NCBI GenBank assembly: GCA_900549025.1
Contig: URMZ01000002.1
Location: 1-64,000, forward strand
From: an uncultured Collinsella sp.
GTDB taxonomy: Bacteria; Actinomycetota; Coriobacteriia; Coriobacteriales; Coriobacteriaceae
DNA: 64,000 bases
Direction: 5' to 3'
Of the stretch, positions 1-9,504 are shown piece by piece (position 1 is the first letter of the stretch; each line of letters starts with the position of its first letter). The notes beneath the pieces were generated by a model. It was not told where the DNA came from. It saw only the letters and a program-made list of their open reading frames with translations, and made no database searches. Both the position numbers and the translations under genes were made by a program.

Positions 1-11
1 GGGGAAAGGGG

Positions 12-52
12 TGGGGAAAGGTGTTGAAAAATGGGGCGGTTCCCCATATTAT
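12..52 (+). promoter_or_regulatory. mraZ promoter with MraZ-type repeats
   Basis: A -35 TTGAAA (24-29) and a -10 TATTAT (47-52) are separated by exactly 17 bases. Three five-base boxes spaced at a 10-base period, TGGGG (12-16), TGTTG (22-26) and TGGGG (32-36), match the known layout of MraZ binding sites (TGGGN boxes separated by 5 bases), implying autoregulation of the dcw cluster. The third box is also the left half of a palindrome filling the spacer. Assignment is by motif only. Confidence 0.6.
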
Positions 53-84
53 TGATGACGTCGACAGGCGGGGTGGTTCCCCGC
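31..84 (+). promoter_or_regulatory. Two matching palindromes flanking the dcw start
   Basis: ATGGGG-CGGTT-CCCCAT (31-47) sits in the promoter spacer and GCGGGG-TGGTT-CCCCGC (68-84) lies downstream of the expected transcription start. Both have the core GGGG(C/T)GGTTCCCC, with centres about 37 bases apart. They could be paired operators for a repressor, or the second could form an RNA hairpin in the mraZ leader. Confidence 0.45.
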
Positions 85-120
85 GTACGTGCCATCTGAG
101 TAACCGAGGGGAGGGCGCAC

Positions 121-555
121 ATGGGAATGACGGGTGCATACGAGCGCAATCTCGATGCAAAAGGTCGTCTGTCCCTGCCTGCACCCCTTCGCGAGGAGCT
201 TGGAGAGCACGTTCGCGTGTTCAAAGCCCTGGATGTCGATGCTCTGTACGTGTTCTCTGCCGAGGCCTTCGATAAGTGGGTCGAAGGACTCTTCGCGGGT
301 CGTGAGGGCCACGAGGGTTTTAACCCGCGTGACATCAACGACCAGAAGCTCATGAGGGCGATCAACAAGCGCACCACGTCGATGGACGTGGACAGCGCCG
401 GTCGTATCGGTCTTTCCGAGTCTCTCCGCAAGCAGGCGAACCTCGACCGCGAGGTCACGGTTGTGGGCAACTACGACCACCTTGAGGTTTGGGATCGCGC
501 CGCGGCCGATGAGGACGATGACGATGAGGCCCTGCTGGACCTCTTCTTCTCGTAA
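121..555 (+). CDS. mraZ: Transcriptional regulator MraZ
   Basis: MraZ is a DNA-binding regulator of the SpoVT/AbrB fold that in other bacteria represses its own dcw operon. The 144 residues carry the two expected half-domains, each with the DxxxR signature (D12-A-K-G-R16 and D91-S-A-G-R95). The last ~20 residues are strongly acidic (a D/E run), longer than in the E. coli protein. The ATG follows GAGGGGAGGGC, a good ribosome site, and the gene is first in the cluster, where mraZ normally stands. Repeats resembling its binding boxes overlap the promoter just upstream. Confidence 0.95.
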   Translation: MGMTGAYERNLDAKGRLSLPAPLREELGEHVRVFKALDVDALYVFSAEAFDKWVEGLFAGREGHEGFNPRDINDQKLMRAINKRTTSMDVDSAGRIGLSESLRKQANLDREVTVVGNYDHLEVWDRAAADEDDDDEALLDLFFS

Positions 556-575
556 GGGCAAGGCACGGGTAACGG

Positions 576-1541
576 ATGGAGCGTGGGATCTTGACACAAG
601 AATATCGGCATGAACCTGTCATGCTCGGCGAAGTGCTTGAGTCGCTGCGGCTAAAGAGCGGCTCCGTTGTCTGCGATTGCACCCTTGGCGGTGCCGGCCA
701 TTCGGTAAAGATGGCCGCGCAGGTGGGGGAGACGGGCCTTTTGCTCGGCGTCGATCAGGACGACATGGCCCTCGAGGCCGCTGGTGCCCGTCTGGACCGC
801 GAGGTTCCCGGCGTTCCGCACCAGCTGCTGAAGGGCAACTTCGGCGACTTGGACGAGCTGCTTTGCTCGGCCGAGGTGCCCGGGGTCGATGGCTTCCTGT
901 TCGATTTGGGCGTTTCGTCACCGCAACTCGATATCCCTGGCAGGGGCTTTTCGTATAACGAGGACGCCCCATTGGACATGCGGATGGATCCGGGTAATAA
1001 CACCTTAAACGCAGCTGAGGTCATCAACACCTATAACGAACACGACCTCGCCCGGATTCTACGCGTCTACGGAGAAGAGAAGTTCGCCTCGCAGATTGCG
1101 CGCGAGATCGTGCGCCGCCGCGAGCAAGAACCGATCGAAACCACCGGCCAATTTGTCGAGATCATCAAGGCGGGTATCCCGGCTGCCGCTCGTCGGCATG
1201 GCGGACACCCGGCCAAGAAAAGTTTCCAGGCCATTCGCATCGAGGTCAATCACGAGCTCGATGTGCTCGAACGAGGGCTTGATGCCGCCACCAGGTGGCT
1301 CAACCCGGGCGGACGTATCTGCGTCATCTCGTATCACTCGCTCGAGGACCGTATCGTAAAGAACCACTTTAAGGAGATGAGCCAGGGGTGCACGTGTCCG
1401 CCGGAGATTCCGGTGTGCGTGTGCGGCAACGTGCCGATACTCAAGGTCATCACCCGCAAACCCTTGGTTGCCCAGCCTGATGAGGTTGAGCGCAACCCTC
1501 GGGCGAGATCAGCCAAAATCCGCGTGGCGCAGCGTCTGTAG
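576..1541 (+). CDS. rsmH: 16S rRNA (cytosine(1402)-N(4))-methyltransferase
   Basis: RsmH (MraW) methylates N4 of C1402 in 16S rRNA using S-adenosylmethionine. The protein begins with the family opening YRHEPVMLGEVL and has the SAM-binding stretch DCTLGGAGHS, the DLGVSSPQLD segment and the C-terminal SYHSLEDRIVK motif; its ~320 residues are normal. Two starts are possible: ATG at 576, with a poor ribosome site, or TTG at 591, which has GGAG at the right distance (578-581) and gives an N-terminus closer to the family. It lies 20 bases after mraZ in the same transcript. Confidence 0.95.
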   Translation: MERGILTQEYRHEPVMLGEVLESLRLKSGSVVCDCTLGGAGHSVKMAAQVGETGLLLGVDQDDMALEAAGARLDREVPGVPHQLLKGNFGDLDELLCSAEVPGVDGFLFDLGVSSPQLDIPGRGFSYNEDAPLDMRMDPGNNTLNAAEVINTYNEHDLARILRVYGEEKFASQIAREIVRRREQEPIETTGQFVEIIKAGIPAAARRHGGHPAKKSFQAIRIEVNHELDVLERGLDAATRWLNPGGRICVISYHSLEDRIVKNHFKEMSQGCTCPPEIPVCVCGNVPILKVITRKPLVAQPDEVERNPRARSAKIRVAQRL

Positions 1542-1631
1542 GCGCGACCGCGCGATATTGGACCTCCCGCTCGCACCATAAACGAAGCTTAAACACACTA
1601 CCAACGTACTCGGGATGGGAGGCGGCATATC

Positions 1632-2102
1632 ATGGGCTACAACACTTCAAGCGCAGCACTCGCCTATGATATGAACGCCATGCCCGCCTATCGTGAGACG
1701 CCGCAGGCCCCCGTTGCTCCCCGTGAGCAGCGCGCGCCGCGCTTTGATGTCTACACGGGCGCGGGCCGTCAGGCAAACCAGGCGGTAAGCCCGGTTTTCA
1801 TGAGCGTTCTTAAAACGTTTTGCATCATTGCGGCTATCTTCATGACGATCGGCGTCGCCCGCGTGGCGCTCGCCGGCGTTACGGCCCAGGTGCTCAACAG
1901 CAACGCCGAGCTTACCAGCACGCTCGAAAAGGCGACCGATGAGAGCTCCGACCTGGAGGTCATGCATTCGGTCTATGGCGCCGACACGCGCATTCGCGAC
2001 CTTGCGGGCGCTTATGGCATGGTGGAGCCCAGCGAGAGCGTTACACTTGACTTTTCGCAGGATGCAGCCGCGGGCGCCAACGCGACCGCGACCGCTCAGT
2101 AG
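1632..2102 (+). CDS. FtsL-like division protein
   Basis: 156 residues with a cytoplasmic proline-rich N-terminus, one membrane helix (about residues 57-77), then a short extracytoplasmic segment rich in Glu and Ser that could form the coiled coil of FtsL, and a low-complexity Ala/Thr tail. Sequence identity to known FtsL is not obvious, but FtsL diverges widely and the position between rsmH and ftsI, with this topology and size, is diagnostic. FtsL links FtsQ/FtsB to FtsW-FtsI in septal wall synthesis. It ends 17 bases before ftsI. Confidence 0.75.
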   Translation: MGYNTSSAALAYDMNAMPAYRETPQAPVAPREQRAPRFDVYTGAGRQANQAVSPVFMSVLKTFCIIAAIFMTIGVARVALAGVTAQVLNSNAELTSTLEKATDESSDLEVMHSVYGADTRIRDLAGAYGMVEPSESVTLDFSQDAAAGANATATAQ

Positions 2103-2119
2103 CAAGACGGTAGCTGAGT

Positions 2120-3985
2120 ATGACAAATGACTATCGCCGCGGTTCCGATGGGGGCCGCGGTTCTGGACGTCCCTCGTCGCGGGGACGTTCTGGTTATCAA
2201 GGAACGGGTCGGCAATCTTACAACGCCGGGCGGTCCCGTGGCAACGACCCGGCGTCGCGACTTCGCGGCTCGGGCGGCCCTCAAGTGCATAACACCAGGT
2301 CGCGCAAGAGTTCGTCGACCGAATGGCTCACAGGCGCGCCTCTGCCTCGCCGCAAAGCCGTCATGGGCTTCATCGGGCTTGGCTTGGGCTTGGGCGTCTT
2401 TCGCCTTGCCGACTATCAAATTGTCGAAGCCGATAAACTGCGCGAGCGTGCCGATGCGCGCCGCCTGCTTGCGCAGACCCTCTATGCCAAACGCGGCACC
2501 ATCTACGACCGCAACGGCAACGTGCTGGCGTCGTCGGTCGAATGTCGCAACATCGCCGTGAACCCGCAGCTTGTCGAGGATGTTGACAAGACGGTGTCGG
2601 CGCTGGTCAAGGCAGCTGGAATCGATAAAAAGACCTGCCGCAAGCTCGTTGAGTCCGATGGAACCTGGGTGTATATCAAGCGCCAGGTGGACGAAGACGA
2701 TGTTGCGGCGCTGGAGAAGAAGAACCTGCCCGGCGTGCTTTTTGAGCAGGCCATGAAGCGCGTATATCCATACGGCAATCTGGCATCGCAGGTGCTGGGT
2801 GTAGTGAATGTAGACAACGACGGCTTGACGGGTCTCGAAAAGCAATACAACAAGCTTCTGACCGGCACGAACGGTTCTCTCGTACGCGAGCGCGCGAGGG
2901 ACGGCAGCTATATCGCGGGCGGTGCCTATAAAAAGGTGGCTGCGGTCGACGGCGTTGATATCGTGACGACGCTCGACGTCAATATCCAGCGTGCGGCCGA
3001 GGATGCCCTGGCAGAGGCAGTTGAGAAGACTAAGGCCAAGAACGGCTCGGCGCTGGTCACCGATCCTACGACAGGCGAGATTTTGGCAGCCTGCTCGTAC
3101 CCGACCTACGACCAGACCGATCTGGAGAATGCCAAGACCGAGGATATGAATCTGCGCCTGGTCACCGACGCCTACGAGCCCGGCTCGGTCTTTAAGACGC
3201 TCGTGGCGGGCGCCGGCTTCGACTTGGGCGTCGTGCGATCGAGTACGTCGTTTGAGGTGCCGGCGAGCATCAAGGTGGGCGACGATACCGTCACCGATGC
3301 CGACAAGCGCGACTATGCCATGACCATGGATGTGCGCGAGATGATGCGCCGTTCGTCCAACGTGGGCTTTGTCCTAGTGGGGCGCAAGATCGGTGCCGAC
3401 GACTTTGCCGCCTATGTGGACAAGTGGGGCATCGGTCACAGCTCGGGTGTCGATTTTCCGGGAGAGAGCCTGGGTATCGTCAAGGAGCGTGACCAGTATG
3501 ACGGCGCCACGCTGGGCTCGATGAGCTTTGGACAGGCACTGTCCGTCTCGCCGATTGAGATCGCACGTGCCGTGGGCGGTATCGCCAACGGCGGCGTGAT
3601 GATGACCCCGCACTTCTATAAGTCCAGCAAGGGCGACGAGAAGGACTGGGGCGAAGGCGAGCGTGCGATTTCTGAGGATGCCGCATCCCAGGTGACATCG
3701 TGCATGCAGACGGTCGTGTCCGAGGGAACGGGCGTTGGCGGCGCGGTTGACGGCTATGACGTGGCGGGTAAGACCGGTACGGCCGAACGAGCCGACGAGA
3801 ACGGCGGCTACCTCAAGGAGAACTATATGTCGTCCTTTATGGGCTTTGCACCGGCACAATCGCCCAAGGTGCTGTGCTATATCACGCTCGACGGAACGCC
3901 GAGCGGCTCGGATGCCGCTGCGGTGCCGTTCCAGTCCATTATGGCCAACGCGCTCGACGTGCTGGGTATCCCGCACACGAGGTAG
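2120..3985 (+). CDS. ftsI: Septal penicillin-binding protein (FtsI/PBP3 class)
   Basis: Class B penicillin-binding protein, the transpeptidase that cross-links septal peptidoglycan together with FtsW. The order is a basic, Gly/Arg-rich cytoplasmic tail (1-80), one membrane helix (~81-95), a dimerisation/pedestal domain, then the transpeptidase domain. The active-site motifs are S356-V-F-K359 (nucleophile Ser356), S412-S-N414 and K551-T-G-T. No PASTA domains are present. The 621 residues are typical; the ~80-residue cytoplasmic tail is longer than in E. coli. Confidence 0.95.
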   Translation: MTNDYRRGSDGGRGSGRPSSRGRSGYQGTGRQSYNAGRSRGNDPASRLRGSGGPQVHNTRSRKSSSTEWLTGAPLPRRKAVMGFIGLGLGLGVFRLADYQIVEADKLRERADARRLLAQTLYAKRGTIYDRNGNVLASSVECRNIAVNPQLVEDVDKTVSALVKAAGIDKKTCRKLVESDGTWVYIKRQVDEDDVAALEKKNLPGVLFEQAMKRVYPYGNLASQVLGVVNVDNDGLTGLEKQYNKLLTGTNGSLVRERARDGSYIAGGAYKKVAAVDGVDIVTTLDVNIQRAAEDALAEAVEKTKAKNGSALVTDPTTGEILAACSYPTYDQTDLENAKTEDMNLRLVTDAYEPGSVFKTLVAGAGFDLGVVRSSTSFEVPASIKVGDDTVTDADKRDYAMTMDVREMMRRSSNVGFVLVGRKIGADDFAAYVDKWGIGHSSGVDFPGESLGIVKERDQYDGATLGSMSFGQALSVSPIEIARAVGGIANGGVMMTPHFYKSSKGDEKDWGEGERAISEDAASQVTSCMQTVVSEGTGVGGAVDGYDVAGKTGTAERADENGGYLKENYMSSFMGFAPAQSPKVLCYITLDGTPSGSDAAAVPFQSIMANALDVLGIPHTR

Positions 3986-4111
3986 GGGGTTACAATCTTT
4001 GGGGCCTGGTTTGTTGTCCCATATGAGGGTGTTCACATGCCCTGCACCACGCATGCGCGGCGCTGGGATACAATACGCCGATAGCATTATTAGGTTTACA
4101 GGGGAGCTGCA
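3986..4111 (+). other. Spacer where murE would be expected
   Basis: 126 bases between ftsI and murF hold no gene. Two TACAAT words (about 3991 and 4071) resemble -10 elements, so an internal promoter for the mur genes is possible, but no convincing -35 is visible. murE usually occupies this place. Confidence 0.3.
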
Positions 4112-5536
4112 ATGATAGAGATCGCCGTCAACAACCTCGCGGCCGCAACAGGGGCCCGAACCGTGACGGGAGAAGCCGATCGGGTATGCCGCGGGTGCGT
4201 TATCGACTCGCGCCAGGTCGAGGAAGGGACGATTTTCGTCGCCTTTCCCGGTGAAAACGTCGACGGCAATGATTTTGCTTCCCGTGCCGTCCAGTCGGGT
4301 GCCGGCGCCGTCGTGATGACGCGTGAGCCCGAGGCCGAGCTGGTCTCGCTGGCACAGGACAGGGGCTGTGCCATCTTGCTGACCGATGATCCCGAGGAGT
4401 TTCTGCTGCGTTTGGCGCACACGTATCGCCTGGAGCTTGGCTGCCTGGTCGTTGGCATTACCGGTTCCATCGGCAAGACGACGACCAAGGACGTGCTCGC
4501 CGCTGTACTCGCCAAGCGCTATCGTGTCTGGGCCACCAAGGGCAATTTCAATAACCTGATCGGCATGCCGCTCACGGTGCTTTCCGCTCCGGCCGATACC
4601 GAGGTCCTGGTGCTCGAGATGGGCATGAACCATTTCCACGAGATTGAGCGTCTGTCCCAGTCCGCCAATCCCAACCTTGCCATCGTAAGCAAGATTGGTA
4701 CCTCTCACATCGGCATTTTGGGCAGCCGCGAGAACATCGCCCGCGCTAAGGCCGAGATTGTCCAGGGTATGTGCGCCGCCGGCGACTTCTTGCCGCTGCT
4801 GGTTTTGGGCGGTGAGGACGACTTTACGCCGTTCATTCGCGATACGTTCGCCCAGCCTGCTGGTATCGATGTGATGCTGGCCGGCGTCTCGGACGATGAT
4901 GAGGTCCGTGCCCGCGACATTCGTGTTGATGACGAGGGACGTCCGGTCTTTACGCTCGATTTTGGCCAGGGTGAGACGATCGATACCATGCTTGCCATCC
5001 CCGGCGTGCAGTCCGTTCCTAATGCCGTTAAGGCCGCCGCGGTTTCCTATCGCCTGGGCGTGACGCCCGAGCAGATCGATGCTGCCTTTAGGGGCCTCAC
5101 GATCACCGGTCACCGCCAGGAGATCAAGCGCGCCAAGAGCGGTGCCCGCGTCATCGACGATTCCTATAACGCCAGTGCCGAATCCATGGCTGCTGGCCTC
5201 GATCTACTGTGCTCGCTTTCGTGCACGGGGTCTCGCATGGCGATCCTGGGCGAGATGGGCGAGATGGGCGATGAGGCTCCTCGCATGCATGAGCTCGTGG
5301 GCGCCTATGCGGCCGCCAAGAAGCTCGACATGCTGGCGTGCGTGGGTGGTGAGCTGGCCCAGCTTATGGCCGATGCCGCGCGCATGATGGGCATGGACGA
5401 GGACCGCATCCAGGTGTTCTCCGATTATCAGCAGGTGCTCGACCGCATGGGCGGCGCGCTTGAAAAACATGATGTTGTACTGGTCAAGGGTTCCCGCTTT
5501 GTTGAGCTCGACCGCTTTGTGGAAGGTGTGTGCTAG
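4112..5536 (+). CDS. murF: UDP-N-acetylmuramoyl-tripeptide--D-alanyl-D-alanine ligase
   Basis: MurF adds D-Ala-D-Ala to UDP-MurNAc-tripeptide with ATP, completing the pentapeptide precursor in the cytoplasm. The three Mur-ligase domains are visible: an N-terminal substrate domain, a central ATPase domain with the P-loop GSIGKTTTKD (G118 to D127), and a C-terminal domain opening at GHRQEIKR and followed by IDDSYNASAESM, a MurF hallmark. 474 residues is normal. The ATG follows GGGGAGCTGCA. It ends 3 bases before mraY, so the two are probably translationally coupled. Confidence 0.97.
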   Translation: MIEIAVNNLAAATGARTVTGEADRVCRGCVIDSRQVEEGTIFVAFPGENVDGNDFASRAVQSGAGAVVMTREPEAELVSLAQDRGCAILLTDDPEEFLLRLAHTYRLELGCLVVGITGSIGKTTTKDVLAAVLAKRYRVWATKGNFNNLIGMPLTVLSAPADTEVLVLEMGMNHFHEIERLSQSANPNLAIVSKIGTSHIGILGSRENIARAKAEIVQGMCAAGDFLPLLVLGGEDDFTPFIRDTFAQPAGIDVMLAGVSDDDEVRARDIRVDDEGRPVFTLDFGQGETIDTMLAIPGVQSVPNAVKAAAVSYRLGVTPEQIDAAFRGLTITGHRQEIKRAKSGARVIDDSYNASAESMAAGLDLLCSLSCTGSRMAILGEMGEMGDEAPRMHELVGAYAAAKKLDMLACVGGELAQLMADAARMMGMDEDRIQVFSDYQQVLDRMGGALEKHDVVLVKGSRFVELDRFVEGVC

Positions 5537-5539
5537 CCC

Positions 5540-6559
5540 ATGTTCGGCAATCCCTCGTATCCAACGTATCAGGCTTTTTTGGGGCTTGGCATCGCCGCTG
5601 CCATTGCGCTGCTGCTCATGCCGTGGTGGATCAAGCTGCTGAAGGTCGAGGGTATCGGCCAACAGGTCCGAGCCGACGGCCCCAAGCGTCATTTGATTAA
5701 ACAGGGTACGCCGACCATGGGCGGCGTCATCATCCTTGTTGCGATTTCGCTGACCTGCCTGCTGATGGGCAAGCTCACCACCGAGCTCGTGCTCGTGCTG
5801 CTCGCCACGCTGGCGACCGGCGTGCTGGGCCTGATCGACGACCTGACCTCCGTTACGCATGGGCGCTCGCTCGGTCTGACGCCTCATGCCAAGATGATCG
5901 GCCTAACCATTATCTGTGTCACCTTTACGGTACTTGCCGTTAACTGGTGCGGCGTCGCCCCCGAGATTCGTTTTCCCGGCGGCCTGACGATTGACCTTGG
6001 CGTGCTTTCGACCACCATCTGCGGCCTTTCGTTCCCGTGGCTCTACATTGTCTTTTGCTGGCTGATGATCGCCGGTCTTTCTAATGCCGTGAACCTGACC
6101 GATGGCCTTGACGGTCTTGCTGGCGGCACCTCCATGATTGCCATGCTCGCCATGGCTGCCATGGCGTTTTTGCACGGAGAGGTGAACCTGTCCATCTTCT
6201 GCACCGCGTGTGCCGGTGCCTGCTTGGGCTTTCTGTGGTTCAACTGCTATCCGGCGAGCATCTTTATGGGCGATACCGGCTCGCTTGCCCTGGGCGCCGC
6301 GTTTGCCTGCACGTCCATCATGACCAACACCGAGGTCGTCTCCCTTATCATCGGCGGCCTGTTTATCGTTGAGACCCTGTCGGTCATGATTCAGGTTGTC
6401 TACTTCCACTTTACGCACAAGCGCGTCTTCCTTATGGCGCCCATCCATCATCATTTCGAAAAGAAGGGCTGGGCCGAGACCAAGGTCGTCATCCGTTTTT
6501 GGATTATCGCTGCTGCCTTTGGTGCCGTTGGCCTTGCTCTGTTCTTCCAGTTGGGATAG
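5540..6559 (+). CDS. mraY: Phospho-N-acetylmuramoyl-pentapeptide transferase
   Basis: MraY transfers phospho-MurNAc-pentapeptide from UDP to undecaprenyl phosphate, making lipid I at the membrane. About ten membrane helices are apparent across 339 residues. Family motifs are the early DDLT aspartate pair, NAVNLTDGLDGLAGG, the Mg-binding MGDTGSLALG, and the cytoplasmic HHHFE loop near the C-terminus. The ATG comes three bases after the murF stop. Confidence 0.97.
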   Translation: MFGNPSYPTYQAFLGLGIAAAIALLLMPWWIKLLKVEGIGQQVRADGPKRHLIKQGTPTMGGVIILVAISLTCLLMGKLTTELVLVLLATLATGVLGLIDDLTSVTHGRSLGLTPHAKMIGLTIICVTFTVLAVNWCGVAPEIRFPGGLTIDLGVLSTTICGLSFPWLYIVFCWLMIAGLSNAVNLTDGLDGLAGGTSMIAMLAMAAMAFLHGEVNLSIFCTACAGACLGFLWFNCYPASIFMGDTGSLALGAAFACTSIMTNTEVVSLIIGGLFIVETLSVMIQVVYFHFTHKRVFLMAPIHHHFEKKGWAETKVVIRFWIIAAAFGAVGLALFFQLG

Positions 6560-6568
6560 TGGTCTTTC

Positions 6569-7975
6569 ATGTCTCTTGCTGATGTCTTTAGCCTGCTCGT
6601 TTTGGGTCAGGGCAAATCCGGTCTCGATGTCGCCCGCTGGGCGCTGGCACATCCCGAGCGCGTAAGTGCCGTTACCGTGTATGGCGGTGGCACCTCTGAG
6701 CCCAATGACGCCACGCGTGCGCTCGAGGCTGCTGGTGCGTCGTTTGTCTATGGGACCGAACAGGTCGAGGGCGCCTATGACGTATGCGTGACGTGCCCGG
6801 GCATCTCGGAGTTCTCGGGCTTCTTTAAGGCTGGGCGCGAGCATGCCGCCCAGATTATGGGTGAGCCCGAGTTTGCCTATCGCCTGTCGCCCGATAACTG
6901 GATTGCCATCACGGGCACCAACGGCAAGACGACCACCACGTCGCTGACTGATTATCTGCTTAAGGCTGCCGGCGAGGCCAGCGTTGCTGTCGGCAACATC
7001 GGCGAGCCGCCGGTCAACGAGATTGACGGCCGAGCCCACAACGAGTGGTTTGTGGCTGAGCTCTCGAGCTATCAGATTGCTACGACAACCGAGCTCCACC
7101 CCCGCGTGGCGGTGCTGCTCAACATCACTCCCGACCACTTGGGCTGGCATAAGAGTCATAAGAACTATGCGCTTGCCAAGATCAAACTGTTTGACAATAT
7201 GGTCGATGACGATCTGGTGGTTGTCGACGTCGAAGACGCCGGCATTCACGAGTTCGATGAGTACATCTACACGCCGGGTCGTCGCATCTGCAAGGTTGCC
7301 TTTGACGAGCCTGAGGGCGAGGATGCCGCCTTTGTGCGCGATGGCAAGATGATCGTGCGTCTGAAGGGTGTCGAGACCCCGCTCATCGCTACATCCGAGC
7401 TCAAGATCTCGGGCCATCACAATGTTATCAATGCCCTGTGCGCTGCCACGGCTGCCTTGGCAGTCGGTGCCGATGTCGACGGTGTCTGCCGCGGTCTGGC
7501 CTCGTTCCAGCCGCTCGAGCACCGCGTGGAGCCGTGTGGCGAGATTGACGGCGTGCGCTACGTCAACGATTCCAAGGCGACTAACACCGATGCGGTCGAG
7601 AAGGCACTGACGGCATTTCCCGATGACGACGTGATCTTGCTGCTCGGCGGCCACGATAAGGGCACTCCGCTCACGGACTTCGCGCGCGTCGTTATGGACA
7701 ACGTGCGCTCGGTCGTCTGCTTTGGCGATGCGCGCGAGCGCTTCACCGCCGCTATGGACGAGGCTGATGTCGATGGCGATGTGGATATCGCCCAGGCGGA
7801 TGACCTGCGCGACGCCGTGGACGTTGCCCGTTCGCTTTCGAGCCGTGGTGACGTGATCTTACTTTCTCCTGCCTGCTCTTCGTTCGATGAGTTCTCGGGC
7901 TATGAGGAGCGCGGCCGCGTGTTTAAGGACTACGTGGCTCAGCTTGCCGCTACAGCGAAATCACAAATGGAATAG
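6569..7975 (+). CDS. murD: UDP-N-acetylmuramoylalanine--D-glutamate ligase
   Basis: MurD adds D-Glu to UDP-MurNAc-L-Ala. The N-terminal Rossmann-like domain reads LVLGQGKSGLDVARW, the ATP P-loop is G116-T-N-G-K-T-T-T-T, and the C-terminal domain carries LEHRVEPCGEID and NDSKATNTDAV, both typical of MurD. Length 468 is within the family range. It lies 9 bases after mraY and 8 before ftsW in a tightly packed operon. Confidence 0.97.
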   Translation: MSLADVFSLLVLGQGKSGLDVARWALAHPERVSAVTVYGGGTSEPNDATRALEAAGASFVYGTEQVEGAYDVCVTCPGISEFSGFFKAGREHAAQIMGEPEFAYRLSPDNWIAITGTNGKTTTTSLTDYLLKAAGEASVAVGNIGEPPVNEIDGRAHNEWFVAELSSYQIATTTELHPRVAVLLNITPDHLGWHKSHKNYALAKIKLFDNMVDDDLVVVDVEDAGIHEFDEYIYTPGRRICKVAFDEPEGEDAAFVRDGKMIVRLKGVETPLIATSELKISGHHNVINALCAATAALAVGADVDGVCRGLASFQPLEHRVEPCGEIDGVRYVNDSKATNTDAVEKALTAFPDDDVILLLGGHDKGTPLTDFARVVMDNVRSVVCFGDARERFTAAMDEADVDGDVDIAQADDLRDAVDVARSLSSRGDVILLSPACSSFDEFSGYEERGRVFKDYVAQLAATAKSQME

Positions 7976-7983
7976 GGGTTGCG

Positions 7984-9504
7984 GTGAGAGAGGAGAGCCC
8001 CCGACAAGGTATGAGGAGGCCCGACTCGGACCGTGCTTCCTCACGTCGCACCACACCGCGTTCCAGCCGCGGCGGGCAGTCGTTTAGCGAACGCTATATT
8101 GCCGGCGTTCCCGCCCGTATCATGCGCCCCCGTTTGATATTCATGGCCTGCTTGTTTACCTTGGTATGCTTTGGCCTGCTGATGGTGTACTCGGCGTCTT
8201 CGGTCGAGGCGCTGCACGAGAATGGCTCGGCGACGTTTTTTCTGGGTCGACAGGCCGCGTTTGCCGTGGTCGGTGTTCTGGCGCTGATTGCCATCGTGCG
8301 CGTTTTGCCGGACAGCTGGTTTGGGGAGGATGTGCTCAGGATCTTCCTTATCGGCATGATAGGGCTACTGCTTCTGGTGTTCTTGGTGGGCAGCGGCAGC
8401 CGCGGCGCCACGCGCTGGCTCAACATCGCCGGTATTCAGTTCCAGCCTTCCGAGTTTTTAAAGCCATTTGCCATTGCGTATTCGGCCATCATGCTTGATC
8501 GCTTCTTTTCGCCCGGTGGCAACATCAACGAATTCCTTCGCAAGATGGGCATCTACCTGGGCATTTCGCTCTTTCTGATCTTTATCCAGCCCGATTTCGG
8601 TACTGTCCTGATCATCCTGTTGACCCTCATGTGCATGGCGTTGTTTGCGGGTCTCGACCCCAGATTTATCATCGGCGTGCTAATCTTCGGCATTCTCGTG
8701 ATCGTGATTGCGCTTGTCGCAGAGCCATACCGTATGGTGCGTATTCAGGTTGCCTTGAACCCTTGGGCCGACGAGTATGGTGACGGCTATCAGGCCACGC
8801 TTGCCATCATGGCCTTTGCCTCGGGCGGTCTGTTCGGCCGTGGCATCGGCAACTCAACCATGAAGTACTCGTATCTGCCCGAGGCACACAACGACTACAT
8901 CTTGGCCATCATTGGCGAGGAAGTCGGTTTTGTCGGAACCGTGCTGTTCTTCTTGGTGTTTGCGATGCTGATCTACTCGGCGTTTCGCATTGCCGAGCAG
9001 GCGACCGATCGTCGGGGCGCGCTCATGGCGTCTGGCTCCGCGGTCATTCTCGCAGTGCAGTTTTTGATTAACGCGCTGGGCATCCTCAACGTGTTTCCCA
9101 TGACGGGCAAACCGTTGCCGTTTATTAGCTACGGCGGTTCGTCGATTATTGTGTCGCTCATGCTTGCTGGGTTGATCCTGCGCGTTTCGTACGAGAGCGC
9201 CCGCCGCGATGAGTATGACCGCCGCCGTGAGAGCTTTGCCGTTATGGATGAGAGTACCGCCGGCGTGCCCCACGTGCGCGGCGAGCGATCTTCGCGTAAC
9301 GGTTTTACCGTCCTGGATGGCTCTGCGACCGACCCCGCAGCCCGCCCGCGTCAGCGAACGACGCCGCAAGGTCGTCCTCAGCGCCCCACTCCTCGCAATG
9401 CGGGCGGCGGATATAATCGAATCGATTTGAACTCAGACCCGTCGGCGCGTCTGCGTACCGACGGCCAGGGACCGCGTGTACGAAGGGACTACCATGACCG
9501 ATAA
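7984..9504 (+). CDS. ftsW: Septal peptidoglycan glycosyltransferase (SEDS protein FtsW)
   Basis: FtsW polymerises lipid II into glycan strands at the septum, paired with FtsI. About ten membrane helices span residues ~40-410, with SEDS signatures such as GATRWLNIAGIQFQPSE, the LPEAHNDYILAIIGEE loop and GKPLPFISYGGSS. The start is a GTG preceded by AGGGG. An unusually long, probably disordered basic C-terminal tail (~95 residues, rich in Arg, Pro and Gly) extends into the cytoplasm; its last codons overlap the murG start. Confidence 0.95.
   Translation: MREESPRQGMRRPDSDRASSRRTTPRSSRGGQSFSERYIAGVPARIMRPRLIFMACLFTLVCFGLLMVYSASSVEALHENGSATFFLGRQAAFAVVGVLALIAIVRVLPDSWFGEDVLRIFLIGMIGLLLLVFLVGSGSRGATRWLNIAGIQFQPSEFLKPFAIAYSAIMLDRFFSPGGNINEFLRKMGIYLGISLFLIFIQPDFGTVLIILLTLMCMALFAGLDPRFIIGVLIFGILVIVIALVAEPYRMVRIQVALNPWADEYGDGYQATLAIMAFASGGLFGRGIGNSTMKYSYLPEAHNDYILAIIGEEVGFVGTVLFFLVFAMLIYSAFRIAEQATDRRGALMASGSAVILAVQFLINALGILNVFPMTGKPLPFISYGGSSIIVSLMLAGLILRVSYESARRDEYDRRRESFAVMDESTAGVPHVRGERSSRNGFTVLDGSATDPAARPRQRTTPQGRPQRPTPRNAGGGYNRIDLNSDPSARLRTDGQGPRVRRDYHDR

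Noticed and set aside
3374..7654. Long minus-strand frames opposite ftsI, murF, mraY and murD
   Set aside because: These are shadows of strongly supported genes, without initiation signals.
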